Assembly (NCBI GenBank): GCA_964438735.1
Contig: CAYTLW010000004.1
Span: 1-64,000, forward strand
Direction: 5' to 3'
Length of the DNA stretch: 64,000 nt
From: CAYTLW01 sp964438735
GTDB lineage: Bacteria; Myxococcota_A; UBA9042
Under the pieces are notes generated by a model. It was not told the DNA's origin and searched no databases. It saw only the letters and a list, made by a program, of their open reading frames with translations. A program made the translations under genes and the position numbers. Positions 26,772 through 35,833 of the stretch are shown here, in pieces; the first letter of the stretch is position 1; every line of letters starts with the position of its first letter.

Positions 26772-28808
26772 ATGCAGACACCAACCCCAACCCGGCCAGC
26801 CCCCCACGCCTACGCCCTGCTGTGGTTGCTGCTCCCGCCCGTCGCCTGCACCGTCAACATCCCCGACGGCGCCGCCCACTACACCTGTCACAGCGAACCC
26901 TGCAGCACGGACGCCGGCTCCAAGTCTGATGCGAAAGCCGACACGGGTGGCGACAAAACCTGCACCGATGCCAGCGGCTGCCCCGATGGCGACCCCTGCC
27001 AGGCGGCGACCTGCACCAAGGGCACTTGCGGTTTCAAGCCCGCCGACGAAGGCAACACCTGCGACGACGGCGACGACTGCACCACCTCCGATATCTGCAC
27101 CGCCGGTGTCTGTAAGGGGGGCGGCAGCAAGGATTGTGACGACGGCAACGAGTGCACCGCCGACAGCTGCAAGTCGGGCAGCGGTTGCGTCAACTCCAAT
27201 ACCAGCGACGACTGCGAGGACGGAAACGCTTGCACCGCTGGCGACAAGTGCGGCGGCGGGGTCTGCAATGGCGGGCCGCCGCCCTCCTGCGACGACGGTA
27301 AGACCTGCACGACCGACAGCTGCAACAAGGCCACCGGCTGCGTGCACACGCCGTCGGATGCCGACTGCGACGATGGCGAACTCTGCACCGATGATGTGTG
27401 TAGCAAGTCCGGTGACTGCGAACATCCCGGCAATGACGCCACTTGCAGCGACGATGACGCCTGTACCACCGGCGATAAATGCGATGGCGGCACCTGCAGC
27501 GGCGGCTTGACCATCGATTGCGACGACGGCCAGGACTGCACCACCGACAGCTGCGATAAGAAGAGCGGCTGCGCGCATGTCGGCACCGGTGCGGCCTGCG
27601 ACGATGGCGACCCCTGCACCCTGGACGATGTATGCGGAGATGCCGGCTGCGAAGCGGGCAAGAAGAAGGATTGCGACGACGGCAAACCGTGCACCGCCGA
27701 CAGCTGCGACAAGTCGGGCAACTGCGTGCACGACAAGAACTCCAGCGGCTGTGACGACGGTGACGCCTGCACCGTGGGCGAATCGTGCAGCGACGGCACC
27801 TGCACCGGCGGCGTGGCCAAGAGCTGCGATGACGCCAATGTCTGCACCACCGACAGCTGCGACAGCCAGTCCGGCTGCGTCTTCACGCCCACCGGCGGAC
27901 CCTGCAGCGATGGCGACGCGTGTACCGCCGAAGACACCTGCACCGCGGGCACATGCAAGGGCACCCCGACCGTCTCGGTGAATTGCTGCCCCAATGTCGG
28001 CGGCAAGGTGGAGAGCGGCCACTGCATCTGGACCAACAAGAACGGCCGCAAGATGACCCTTGTGCCACCGGGAACCTCCTGGATGGGCTGCAATGCCGGC
28101 AAGGATACCGACTGCGCCAGCGCCGAGAAGCCGCAACATCTGGTCACATTGGGCGGCTACTGGCTGGACATGTACGAGGTCACCGTCGCCGACTACCAGG
28201 GCTGTGTCACCGCTGGAAAGTGCCCGGCACCTTCCACCAAGTATCCCACCTGCAACTGGAAGAAGACCGGCAAGGAGCAGCATCCGGTCAACTGCATCAC
28301 CTGGTCCCAGGCCAACGCCTACTGCGTGTGGGCCGACGCCAAGTTGCCGACCGAAGCGCAGTGGGAAAAGGGCGCTCGCGGCGGCTGCGAGCACAACGGT
28401 GGCCAGTCGGGCTGCCAGGCGGGTATGCGCACCTACCCCTGGGGCGAGGCGCCGGCGACCTGCAGCTACGCGGTCATCCTGGACGGTGCGGGACCCGGCT
28501 GCGGCAAGGCGGGCACCTGGCCGGTGGGGCAGAAGGCGGCAGGCGTCGGCCCCTACGGCGCCCATGACATGGCGGGCGGCATCCTGGAGTGGGTCCGCGA
28601 TGGCTACTCGGCGACCTGGTACTCCAAGTTCGGGCCCCAGTCGTGGCCAGACGATCCATGGCAGTCGGCCGACATCGCCAAGCGCTCGTTGCGCGGCGGC
28701 AGCTGGTCTACGCCAGCCGGTACGGTGCGCAGCAGCGCGCGGATGAGCCTGGATCCGACGAGCATCTACGCGTATGCGGGGTTCCGATGCGTGCAGGCGT
28801 TGCCGTAG
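26772..28808 (+). CDS. Cys-rich CTDC-repeat lipoprotein with C-terminal FGE-sulfatase domain
   Basis: 678 residues. The signal peptide ends LLLPPVAC (lipobox). From about 60 to 400 run 12 CTDC-type units (DDGxxCTxDxC) separated by GxCxGG or SGCVH linkers, giving a disulfide-rich stalk. From about 410 to the end is an FGE-sulfatase (PF03781) domain: KMTLVPPGTSWMGC, LGGYWLDMYEVTVADYQGCV, PVNCITWSQANAYCVWADAKLPTEAQWEKGARGG, YPWG, GPYGAHDMAGGILEWVRDGY, RGGSWSTP, and a GFRCV end. In formylglycine-generating enzymes this fold oxidises Cys to formylglycine, but most bacterial members are ligand-binding or C-type-lectin-like. The copper-binding Cys pair of true FGE was not confirmed, so a binding role on the cell surface is more likely. 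Confidence 0.85.
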   Translation: MQTPTPTRPAPHAYALLWLLLPPVACTVNIPDGAAHYTCHSEPCSTDAGSKSDAKADTGGDKTCTDASGCPDGDPCQAATCTKGTCGFKPADEGNTCDDGDDCTTSDICTAGVCKGGGSKDCDDGNECTADSCKSGSGCVNSNTSDDCEDGNACTAGDKCGGGVCNGGPPPSCDDGKTCTTDSCNKATGCVHTPSDADCDDGELCTDDVCSKSGDCEHPGNDATCSDDDACTTGDKCDGGTCSGGLTIDCDDGQDCTTDSCDKKSGCAHVGTGAACDDGDPCTLDDVCGDAGCEAGKKKDCDDGKPCTADSCDKSGNCVHDKNSSGCDDGDACTVGESCSDGTCTGGVAKSCDDANVCTTDSCDSQSGCVFTPTGGPCSDGDACTAEDTCTAGTCKGTPTVSVNCCPNVGGKVESGHCIWTNKNGRKMTLVPPGTSWMGCNAGKDTDCASAEKPQHLVTLGGYWLDMYEVTVADYQGCVTAGKCPAPSTKYPTCNWKKTGKEQHPVNCITWSQANAYCVWADAKLPTEAQWEKGARGGCEHNGGQSGCQAGMRTYPWGEAPATCSYAVILDGAGPGCGKAGTWPVGQKAAGVGPYGAHDMAGGILEWVRDGYSATWYSKFGPQSWPDDPWQSADIAKRSLRGGSWSTPAGTVRSSARMSLDPTSIYAYAGFRCVQALP

Positions 28809-28839
28809 GAGGCGCCGCCGTAAGGTGCGTAGTGGCCGT

Positions 28840-28944
28840 TTGTAGGGTGCCGTTTGTAGGGTGCCAGGCGTTTCACAAAACGGGCCGATTGTAGGGTGCC
28901 AGGCGATTCACAACCCATTCACAAGCCCCCGATTGTAGGGAGCC
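28840..28944. repeat. Four copies of a 12-bp repeat TTGTAGGGTGCC
   Basis: Copies at 28840-28851, 28854-28865, 28889-28900 and 28933-28944 (the last reads TTGTAGGGAGCC). Copies 2 and 3 are followed by a longer shared stretch AGGCGTTTCACAA/AGGCGATTCACAA, making a ~35-44 bp degenerate tandem period. They fill the gap between the FGE lipoprotein and the PfpI-like gene and stop 24 nt before its GTG start. They could be a multicopy regulator site or a genome-wide short repeat. Confidence 0.75.
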
Positions 28945-28967
28945 GCCCGCCGCAAAGGAGTCATTCA

Positions 28968-29711
28968 GTGAACGTCCTCGTGCCCCTGCCAGACCTGGAT
29001 TTCGACGTCACCGAGGTGGCCGTGCCGTGGAAGGTACTCACCGACGCCGGACATCATGTGGTTTTTGCCACGGAAGCGGGCGGTGTGGCGCCCGCGGCGG
29101 ACCCTCTGCTCCTCTCTGGCGTACTCTTCGGCCAGCTCGGCGCCGAACCGGAGCCCAAGCGTCTGTACGCGGAGATGATTGAGACCAGCGCCTTCCAGCA
29201 GCCCATCAACTGGCGAGACCTGGCGCCGTCGGACTTCGACGCGTTGCTGCTGGCCGGCGGCCACGCCCCCGGCATGCGGCAATACCTGGGCAGCGCCGAG
29301 CTGCAGGCGAAGGTGGCGGCGTTCTGGGCGCTGAAGCGGCCGGTGGGCGCCATCTGTCACGGCGTGCTGGTGGCGGCGAGGTCCATCGACCCGGCCACCG
29401 AACGGTCGGTGCTGCACGGCCACAAGACCACCTGTCTGCCCGGCTACATGGAGCGCCTGGCGTTCTACCTGACCGCCTGGAAGCTGGGCCGCTACTACCG
29501 GACCTATCCAGACTATGTGGAGGCCGAGGTTCGTGCCGCGCTGGCCGATCCCGAGGCCGACTTCGTGCGCGGGCCCATCACGCTGGGACCCCGTGGAACT
29601 GCCGACGATGACGGGCCGGCGTTTGTGGTCGAGGACGACCTCTACGTCTCGGCTCGCTGGCCTGGGGATGCGTGGCTGTTTGCGCGCAAGTTGTTGGAGC
29701 GGCTCGGGTGA
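28968..29711 (+). CDS. DJ-1/PfpI-family protein (type 1 glutamine-amidotransferase fold)
   Basis: 247 residues from a GTG at 28968 with AGGAG 8 nt upstream. The N-terminal strand VNVLVPLPDLDFDVTEVAVPWKVL and the nucleophile elbow GAICHGVL (Cys about 130) are typical of the PfpI/ThiJ superfamily. DFDALLLAGGHAPGM is the usual loop before the elbow. The family includes deglycases/glyoxalases, proteases and chaperones. This version is longer than Hsp31-like single-domain members, with an insertion around LYAEMIETSAFQQPINWRDL. No catalytic His-Asp pair could be assigned with certainty from sequence alone. It is a cytoplasmic protein with no obvious link to its exported neighbours. Confidence 0.8.
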   Translation: MNVLVPLPDLDFDVTEVAVPWKVLTDAGHHVVFATEAGGVAPAADPLLLSGVLFGQLGAEPEPKRLYAEMIETSAFQQPINWRDLAPSDFDALLLAGGHAPGMRQYLGSAELQAKVAAFWALKRPVGAICHGVLVAARSIDPATERSVLHGHKTTCLPGYMERLAFYLTAWKLGRYYRTYPDYVEAEVRAALADPEADFVRGPITLGPRGTADDDGPAFVVEDDLYVSARWPGDAWLFARKLLERLG

Positions 29712-29762
29712 CGGCGGCGGGTCAGTCTATCGCCGGGCCATGTGCACGCAGCCGTCCGCTCG

Positions 29763-31760
29763 TCACTGCAAACCACCGGTCACCAAATCCGCGATCGCTT
29801 CCAGCGCAGGCGCGAGCGTCTCGCCCTGGCAGATGTTCAGCGCCAGGCCGCGGCTGCCAAACAACTCCGCCAGCCGCAGATATCGCGCGCCCAGTCGCGC
29901 CGTGCCGCGGCTGCCGGCGCACATGAACGGCATCTGGCCGGGCCCCATATCCGCCTTCGAGCCGCCGTAGAAATCCCTCCTCTCCCGTTCCTTCTGCTGC
30001 GTCTCTGCCGCCATGGAGTCGCCCACCACGACCGCCACGTAGACCTGGTCGAAGTCGGCCTTCAATGTCTTCAAGCGCAACGCCCAGGTCGCAGGTGGCG
30101 CGAACTGCCACCCCGCCAGGTGTTCCTTGTTGCTCTTGTATTTGTAGAAGCCGGCCTTCGCCTGGTCGAAGATCGCCATCTGCGCGGCGACCTTGTCCAG
30201 GCAGGACTTGCGCTCCGGGGACCCTTCCTTGCAACCGTTGGGGCACATCTTGGTGCCGTCCGGCGCGATGGTGGCGCAACCCGGGGCGCAGTCGCCGGGG
30301 CAGTACATCGTCTTGCCGCCAGCGGCGGACTTGTTTTGCTTGAATCGACAATGCCCCGCAGCCAGCCAGCGGTTGCCGACCTGCGAGTCGTTGTGCATCG
30401 AACATTTCTCCCAGATTTCCTTGGTCATGACGGACGCATCGTGGGGGTGCAGGTCCAGGTGCATGGAGCAGTCGTCGTCCCGGCTGATGAAGACAACCAG
30501 AAGCCTGGCGTCATCGCGTAGCAATCGGCTGTTCTGGCAGGCTTCGGGCACCACGCTCGCCAGGCCGACGAGGCCCGCGCACTTGCCCTTCACCTCCGCT
30601 TCGCAGGTCTGGGCGTCCTTGTGTTCGCTGCATGCCAGGTCGTGCGGCCCTTTGCAGCAGGCCGCTATCTCGCGTTTGCAAGCTCCATAGGGCGTCAGGT
30701 GCTCGCAGATGGTCGCCTTGTCCATCTCGCACTTCTTCTTGTTGAGCGCGATGATGCTCGGCTTGGTCTCGTTGCACCACTTGGCGCCGGTGGTACAGCA
30801 CGAGCGCAGAGAATCGACACAGGCCTGGTAGTCGCAGTTGGGGCCCTTGGGATCGAGCGCCTTCCAGGCCGCCCGCATGCCGCCTTCGAATTTCGCCTCC
30901 TGGGTGGTCGAGGGAGCGATGTTCGCGATGCAGCGAAAGGCGTCTGCCTGCGTGTGTGCGATCACGGCGGGCGTGTCGGCTGCCGCCGGGCAGTGCGCGG
31001 TATCGGGTGGAATCAGGCACACGCCGTCGCCGGGCGCAATGCCCCCTCCGGTGCATCTGGCGGTGCAGTCCTTGCCGCCCTCAAAGCGGTCGCAACAGGC
31101 TTGATCGCCGGCGGCGCCAGGCTCGCAAACCGCCTCGCAGTACGTATTGATGGAGCAATTCGGATTGCCGGCGGAGTCGGGGTCGAAGGGGTCCTCGGTG
31201 TACTGCGGGAGTCCACACCGCCACTTGCCCTGCGCCAGCGTCTGAAGCTGCTTGGCGCTGGCGGTCACGTGGCATGGCGGGTAGCAATCCTCCCCGGGAG
31301 ATGTAAACGGAGGAGGATTCGAGCACTCGGCGTCATTGTGGCAGGGCACCCGCACAGATTCGGGGCAATGGATCGAGACCGTTTGGGCTGCATGGTGGCG
31401 GAAGCGGCCGACCACGGGCGCGACGGTCTTGTCCGGCGCCTGCTGGTCGGTGATGACGGCCATCTGCACGTCGATGCCCTGGACCTTGTTCAATCGGCTG
31501 GCGAAGGCGGCGTACGCCTTGGTCAAATCGCGTTGGCTTCGGCACATGCCGTGCGAATCCTGCAATACCCACAGGATGTCGATCTTGGGTGGCGCGGGCG
31601 CGGCGCCGCTGTCGGACACCTCCGGCTCGGTCGTGGTGGCGTCGACGGGCGTGGGCGGCGCGTTGCCGCAGGCGGATATGAGCGTGGCGACGAGCAGGGC
31701 TGGCCAGACGCGCCGGACGGCGCTGCTGCAGGCGGCTGCGACATGCCGAATCGTGGCCAT
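29763..31760 (-). CDS. Cys-rich lipoprotein with degenerate VWA-like N-terminus
   Basis: 665 residues from the ATG at 31760 (GAGG upstream), signal peptide ending LLVATLISAC. A VWA-like opening IDILWVLQDSHGM (about residue 66) follows a short Pro/Asp linker, then many Cys-rich segments: CSINTYCEAVC, CCDRFEGGKDCTARC, HPHDASVMTKEIWEKC, GKTMYCPGDC and FYKYKSNKEHLAGWQFAP. It is a clear paralogue of 47800-50211 over nearly its whole length, but lacks that protein's ~120-residue C-terminal Cys extension. Where the paralogue has D-H-S-P-S, the metal (MIDAS) motif DxSxS, this one reads Q-D-S-H-G, so metal binding should be lost. The binding partner is unknown. Confidence 0.8.
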   Translation of the reverse strand: MATIRHVAAACSSAVRRVWPALLVATLISACGNAPPTPVDATTTEPEVSDSGAAPAPPKIDILWVLQDSHGMCRSQRDLTKAYAAFASRLNKVQGIDVQMAVITDQQAPDKTVAPVVGRFRHHAAQTVSIHCPESVRVPCHNDAECSNPPPFTSPGEDCYPPCHVTASAKQLQTLAQGKWRCGLPQYTEDPFDPDSAGNPNCSINTYCEAVCEPGAAGDQACCDRFEGGKDCTARCTGGGIAPGDGVCLIPPDTAHCPAAADTPAVIAHTQADAFRCIANIAPSTTQEAKFEGGMRAAWKALDPKGPNCDYQACVDSLRSCCTTGAKWCNETKPSIIALNKKKCEMDKATICEHLTPYGACKREIAACCKGPHDLACSEHKDAQTCEAEVKGKCAGLVGLASVVPEACQNSRLLRDDARLLVVFISRDDDCSMHLDLHPHDASVMTKEIWEKCSMHNDSQVGNRWLAAGHCRFKQNKSAAGGKTMYCPGDCAPGCATIAPDGTKMCPNGCKEGSPERKSCLDKVAAQMAIFDQAKAGFYKYKSNKEHLAGWQFAPPATWALRLKTLKADFDQVYVAVVVGDSMAAETQQKERERRDFYGGSKADMGPGQMPFMCAGSRGTARLGARYLRLAELFGSRGLALNICQGETLAPALEAIADLVTGGLQ

Positions 31761-31830
31761 TGTGCCTCGGCAGGTGGTGAAGGTCCTGGGGATCAAGGTA
31801 GCACACGCCAGTTGCTGGCGAGTGGGCCCC

Positions 31831-31872
31831 TGCCCGTGCCCATGCCCGTGTCCGTGACCGTGACCGTATCCG
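31831..31872. repeat. Seven imperfect hexamer repeats (TGCCCG/TGACCG type)
   Basis: Seven consecutive 6-bp units, TGCCCG, TGCCCA, TGCCCG, TGTCCG, TGACCG, TGACCG, TATCCG, lie in the divergent spacer between the lipoprotein genes starting at 31760 (leftward) and 31982 (rightward). A TATACT (31888-31893) just beyond could be a -10 element for the rightward gene, without a good -35. Confidence 0.7.
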
Positions 31873-31981
31873 CACCCGCCTGTGTGCTATACTCGTCACA
31901 GGATCCCCTACCAGCCGGCCCATGCCCCCGCAACGCCGGCCCCACCCGCCCGGCCGACGCCGGGTCTGGCACGGTGCTGTC

Positions 31982-33937
31982 ATGCCCCTGGCCCGCCGCT
32001 CGCTTTTTGCAGATGCGCCGGCCTTGTCTGCGCTGGCTGGCCTGCTCGTCACCTCACTCTGCAGCGTCCCGATGACGGGTTGCAGCGACTCCGAACCGGC
32101 TGGCCTGCCGACCTGGGGGCAGGCGCAGCAAGACACCTCCGGTCGCCTGTTCGATGTCGGCAGGAGTGCACCCGATGCTGGCGTCGTCGCCGCCGACCCC
32201 GACGTATCCGACGGCGTCTCTCCTGCAGACGGCTCCTGGACCATCGGTGGTGCTGATGGCGCAGCCTTCTTCGAGGTCGAGGACGCCGCAGATGGCGCCG
32301 CGGATGGCAGCGATGATGTAGGTGGTGACGCTGCCGAGGTAGCCGCCCTGGATGCCGGTCCGGGGTGCCAGACCGACACACTCTCCTCCTGCCAGACCAA
32401 GACCCCCACCGGCACCTGTCCCGGCAGCCAGGCCTGCACCGAGCAGGGCCTCGGCCCCTGCCTGCCAGCCCCCGTCTCCGAGACCTGCAACGGCGTCGAC
32501 GATGACTGCGACGGACAGGTGGATGAACTGACCTGTACCGACGACACCGTCTGCACCAAGTCCACCTGCAAACCCGAGAGCGGCTGTGCTGTGACCTTCG
32601 AGGACGGCGAATTCTGCGACGCCGATGGCGACCCCTGCACCGTTGGCGACCACTGCAAGGGGGGATTGTGTGTTCCCGGCGCTGGCATCCCTTGCAATGA
32701 CGGCAACGCCTGCACCACCGACGCTTGCAAGGCGGGCGGCGGCTGCGGCCACGACGGCAGCAAGCTCAACGGCGAGTTCTGCAACGCAGACAGCTCGGTC
32801 TGCACGGTCGCCGACGCCTGCCAGGACGGCGTCTGCAAGGCGGGTTCCGCGCTGCCCTGCGCGGACGGCAACGGCTGCACGGTCGATGGCTGCGACCCAG
32901 CCGACGGATGCACCAATACCGACGCCTCCGGTCCGCCCTGCGATGACAGTGACCCATGCACTGTCTCGGATGCCTGCAACAAGGGCGCCTGCACCGGCGG
33001 CATACCCAAGAACTGCGATGACACCAATCCGTGCACGAAGAACGCGTGCATGGCAGGCAAATGCACTACCGAGCTGCTGCCCAACCAGACGCCCTGCGGC
33101 GACGATCGCTGGTGCTACTTCGGGCTGTGCTCCTGCAAGACCGGTCTCAAGCAGGGCCCCAAGGGGTGCATCGACGTCAACGAATGCACCACTGGCAAGC
33201 ATGACTGCGGGCCCAAGGCCATCTGCACCAACCTGCCCGGCAGCTTCAGCTGCGCCTGCCCGGCCGGCATGATGGGCGACGGCAAGACCTGTACCGCCGC
33301 GCCCAAGTGCAGCAAGTGCGGCGTCAATACGAAATGCGTCGACAAGGGCGGCTCCTATAACTGCGTCTGCCTGCTGGGCTTCGAGGTCACCGGAGATGCG
33401 GTCTGTCCGCTCGGCGAGCCGCTCAAGGCCTGCTACGAGGCGGTCGCGGCGGGCAAGAAGTCCGACGACTGCATCACGTCATTCGCCAAACCTGACGCCG
33501 CGTGCATGTCGTGCATCAACAACAAGAAGAAGTACTGGTACGCCTGCGATCCCGACCCAGGCAAGCGCTGCCGGGCCCTGTCGGTGCCCGATGACGGCAA
33601 GTGCGCCGACTCGGTCTATGCCAGCAACTACGTCACCGTTGGCCAGAAGACCAAAGCCTGCGCCAAGAAGGCCAGCTACAAGTACGCCTACCTGCACCTG
33701 CCCGTGGGCAAGAAGATCGACGCCAAGTGCGAGGCCTGCATCTGGCTGGCCACGCCCATCTCAGACGGACCCATCAAACCCTGGGAGCCGATCCCCAAAC
33801 CGCAATGCGGCGCGCCCTGCTGCAAGGTGTCGGCCGGCAAGGCGGTCGACCCGAAGACGTGCAAGTCGGTCAAGGTGTATGCGCCCACGGGGGGCTGTGC
33901 CGGCGGCTTCAAGACATGGTGTTTGAAGAAGGACTGA
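31982..33937 (+). CDS. Cys-rich lipoprotein with MopE-like motif, CTDC repeats and EGF-like domains
   Basis: 651 residues from the ATG at 31982; an in-frame ATG at 31922 is the alternative. The signal peptide ends CSVPMTGC. An acidic Asp/Ala/Gly linker of about 90 residues follows. Then comes a MopE-type metal-binding motif (CNGVDDDCDGQVDE) and eight or so CTDC-type units such as NDGNACTTDAC and DDSDPCTVSDAC. Next are two EGF-like modules; the first begins DVNECTTGKHDCGPKAICT, a calcium-binding EGF pattern. The C-terminal 180 residues form a separate domain with spaced Cys pairs (CMSCINNKKKYWYACD, KCEACIWLATP). It is anchored on the cell surface or outer-membrane inner leaflet; function unknown. 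Its end is 12 nt from the convergent gene. Confidence 0.8.
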   Translation: MPLARRSLFADAPALSALAGLLVTSLCSVPMTGCSDSEPAGLPTWGQAQQDTSGRLFDVGRSAPDAGVVAADPDVSDGVSPADGSWTIGGADGAAFFEVEDAADGAADGSDDVGGDAAEVAALDAGPGCQTDTLSSCQTKTPTGTCPGSQACTEQGLGPCLPAPVSETCNGVDDDCDGQVDELTCTDDTVCTKSTCKPESGCAVTFEDGEFCDADGDPCTVGDHCKGGLCVPGAGIPCNDGNACTTDACKAGGGCGHDGSKLNGEFCNADSSVCTVADACQDGVCKAGSALPCADGNGCTVDGCDPADGCTNTDASGPPCDDSDPCTVSDACNKGACTGGIPKNCDDTNPCTKNACMAGKCTTELLPNQTPCGDDRWCYFGLCSCKTGLKQGPKGCIDVNECTTGKHDCGPKAICTNLPGSFSCACPAGMMGDGKTCTAAPKCSKCGVNTKCVDKGGSYNCVCLLGFEVTGDAVCPLGEPLKACYEAVAAGKKSDDCITSFAKPDAACMSCINNKKKYWYACDPDPGKRCRALSVPDDGKCADSVYASNYVTVGQKTKACAKKASYKYAYLHLPVGKKIDAKCEACIWLATPISDGPIKPWEPIPKPQCGAPCCKVSAGKAVDPKTCKSVKVYAPTGGCAGGFKTWCLKKD

Positions 33938-33949
33938 GCGAGGCGCGTG

Positions 33950-34990
33950 CTACTGGAAGTCGACGGAGACGCCCCAATTCGTCTTCCAGGGCGTCAGGCC
34001 GTCGCAGGTGGCGCGCACCTGGACTTCGCCCCAGTCGCCCGCCACGGGTTTGGCCCCGCTGAGCACCCGCGCTGAGATGACGCCCGTGCCGGTGCCTTCA
34101 ATGGCGGCCAGGGCGTCCTTGGGCACCACGCCTTTGCCGCTGTCGGCCGGGAAGCTGCAAACCAGGTTGGTGGACGGCAGGTCGGGGATCTGGGGTCCGC
34201 CGATCTGGAAGACGACCTCACCCGACGAGCTGCCGGTCCAGGCCACTGCCAGATCCTGGGTGCGGTCGATGGGCATCTTGTTGCCACGGGCGTAGGTCGG
34301 CGCGGTGATGGTCACGTGCGAAGGCGCCACCAGCTTGGCTTCAAAGGCGGGCAGGATGCCCCCCAGGGCGTTGATGGTGAGTGACTCGCCGCCGAGGAAG
34401 ATGGCCTGCTTGGAGTCGGTCCAGGCTTTGTACTGCTTGTTGGCGGGCAGGATCTCGACGTTGTAGATGCCACCGCTCACCCGCAGTGGCCCGGCGTGAT
34501 GAAAGGCGAGCTTGCTGCTGCCGGGCGTGGTCTTCTTGCTGTAGCTGCGCACCTCGCAGGGGCCGACCATGACCTTCTTGGCGTTGAAGGGGGACGGATC
34601 CTGGTCCAGGAACATCGCGCTGAAGGAGCCGCTCTTGAGGTTGCCCGACGACCAGCTGTGCACGCTGACGTAGGACGTGCGCAGCGCGCCGGCAGCGACC
34701 GGCTTGACGTTGCCGCCGGTGGGGTTGCCGGTGACGTCGGAAAACCCAGTGTCCGGTCCCCCGCCTCCGGCGTCGGCAGCGGGCGGATTCTTGCCGTCTT
34801 CGGCGACGGTCCCGTCGCTTGCTTGCACATCGCCCGCGGCCACGTCCGCGGTGGTGTCGGTGGCGCCGCCATCGGTGGTGGCGTCTGTATTCGTCGTTGG
34901 CGTGCCCGTGGTCTGCGTCGTTTCGCTGCAGCCGAAGGCGACGGCGAGACAGAAGACGACAACTGGCAGGTGTCGAGGGATTGACATCAT
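33950..34990 (-). CDS. Lipoprotein with acidic Thr/Asp linker and beta-sandwich-like domain
   Basis: 346 residues from the first of two adjacent ATGs at 34990, with AGGAGG 5 nt upstream. The lipobox is VAFGC. About 65 residues of T/D/G/A-rich linker follow, with many TTxTDATTDGG-like steps. The remaining 260 residues are beta-rich: ALRTSYVSVHSWSSG, GSFSAMFLDQDPSPF, VMVGPCEVRSYSK, GIYNVEILPANKQYKAW and DLAVAWTGSSSGEVVFQIGG. There are only three to four Cys. No named family was recognised. The linker composition is like that of the other surface lipoproteins here, so export through the same route is likely. Confidence 0.7.
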   Translation of the reverse strand: MMSIPRHLPVVVFCLAVAFGCSETTQTTGTPTTNTDATTDGGATDTTADVAAGDVQASDGTVAEDGKNPPAADAGGGGPDTGFSDVTGNPTGGNVKPVAAGALRTSYVSVHSWSSGNLKSGSFSAMFLDQDPSPFNAKKVMVGPCEVRSYSKKTTPGSSKLAFHHAGPLRVSGGIYNVEILPANKQYKAWTDSKQAIFLGGESLTINALGGILPAFEAKLVAPSHVTITAPTYARGNKMPIDRTQDLAVAWTGSSSGEVVFQIGGPQIPDLPSTNLVCSFPADSGKGVVPKDALAAIEGTGTGVISARVLSGAKPVAGDWGEVQVRATCDGLTPWKTNWGVSVDFQ

Positions 34991-35197
34991 GGCTTCCTCC
35001 TCGGCTGGGGGCCCCGAACTTGCGCGTTGCGGCTGGCGGCGAAGGCTAACACGGAACCCGGCCCTGGACCTGCCCGATTCTTGGCGCTGCCACGGCCCCG
35101 AAGGCGAATCTACGTTCGGGTAGACGCGCGCAGATTCCGCAGTACCTGCCAGCACATAAACGAAACAATATTGCGACCTGGCGGCGTGGCAGAAAAT

Positions 35198-35211
35198 CTA
35201 CTCACGAGTAG
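35198..35211. promoter_or_regulatory. Candidate TetR operator, CTACTC-AC-GAGTAG
   Basis: A perfect 6-bp inverted repeat with 2-nt spacer directly upstream of, and nearly touching, the GGGAGG ribosome site of the TetR gene. Position and symmetry are typical for autoregulation by a TetR dimer. A weak TTGCGA lies upstream in promoter position, so bound repressor would block the start region. Confidence 0.55.
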
Positions 35212-35221
35212 GGAGGCGACC

Positions 35222-35833
35222 ATGGCCCGCCCAGCCACGCGTAGAGACATCCCCGCGACCCGGCAACGTCTCCTGGACGCGGCCGAGAGCACTTTTGGCG
35301 GCGACGGCTTCGACGGCGCGCGCCTGGCCGATATCGCCGCACTGGCGGGCATCCGGCGGCCTTCACTGCTGTACCACTTCGACTCCAAGGAGACGCTCTA
35401 CACCGCGGTGGTGGAGCGCGCTTTCGACGACATCGGCCGCGCCCTGGCGGGTGCCATGATCAGCGCCGGCTCCTTTGAGGCCCGCATCACCGGCCTGGTG
35501 GAGCGTTTCGCCGACTTCCTGGAGCGTCGCCCAGACGCCGGCCGCATCTTCCTGCGCGAGGTGCTCGATGGTCACGGCCCCGGCCGCGCCATCATCGGCG
35601 GTCAGGGCGGTCCGCTGCTGACGCTGGTGGAGGGCTTCCTGCGCCACGACGCCGGCGACCGCATCCCGGCCGACTATCCGCTGCGCGCCGCCTTGATGCA
35701 GACCGTATCCAACCTGCTGCTCTGGTCGGCGGCCGGGCCTTTGCGCCGGCCACTGTGGGGCGGCGATCACCACGCCTGGCTCCTGGCGCGGCCCATCTGG
35801 GACCTGCATGGCGCCGGCCAAGGGGGGAATTGA
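35222..35833 (+). CDS. TetR-family transcriptional regulator
   Basis: 203 residues, ATG at 35222 with GGGAGG about 5 nt upstream. The N-terminal helix-turn-helix is clear: RLLDAAESTFGGDGFDGARLADIAALAGIRRPSLLYHFDSKETLY (about 15-60). The C-terminal part (about 70-203) is helical, the ligand/dimer domain, with ERFADFLERRPDAGRIFLREV. TetR proteins repress their target until a small ligand binds. Its stop overlaps the ATG of the diiron-oxidase-like gene by one base, so that gene is the most likely target. The inverted repeat just upstream is the expected operator. Ligand unknown; acyl or fatty-acid compounds are possible from the partner gene. Confidence 0.88.
   Translation: MARPATRRDIPATRQRLLDAAESTFGGDGFDGARLADIAALAGIRRPSLLYHFDSKETLYTAVVERAFDDIGRALAGAMISAGSFEARITGLVERFADFLERRPDAGRIFLREVLDGHGPGRAIIGGQGGPLLTLVEGFLRHDAGDRIPADYPLRAALMQTVSNLLLWSAAGPLRRPLWGGDHHAWLLARPIWDLHGAGQGGN

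Noticed and set aside
26625..28565. 646-codon open frame antisense to the FGE lipoprotein
   Set aside because: Repeated Ala/Val/Gly blocks simply mirror the CTDC repeats.
26772..28808. FGE domain as a true formylglycine-generating enzyme
   Set aside because: No sulfatase gene nearby, surface location predicted, and the catalytic Cys pair could not be confirmed.
31888..31893. TATACT as a -10 promoter element for the 31982 gene
   Set aside because: No acceptable -35 at 16-18 nt; mentioned only with the hexamer repeat.
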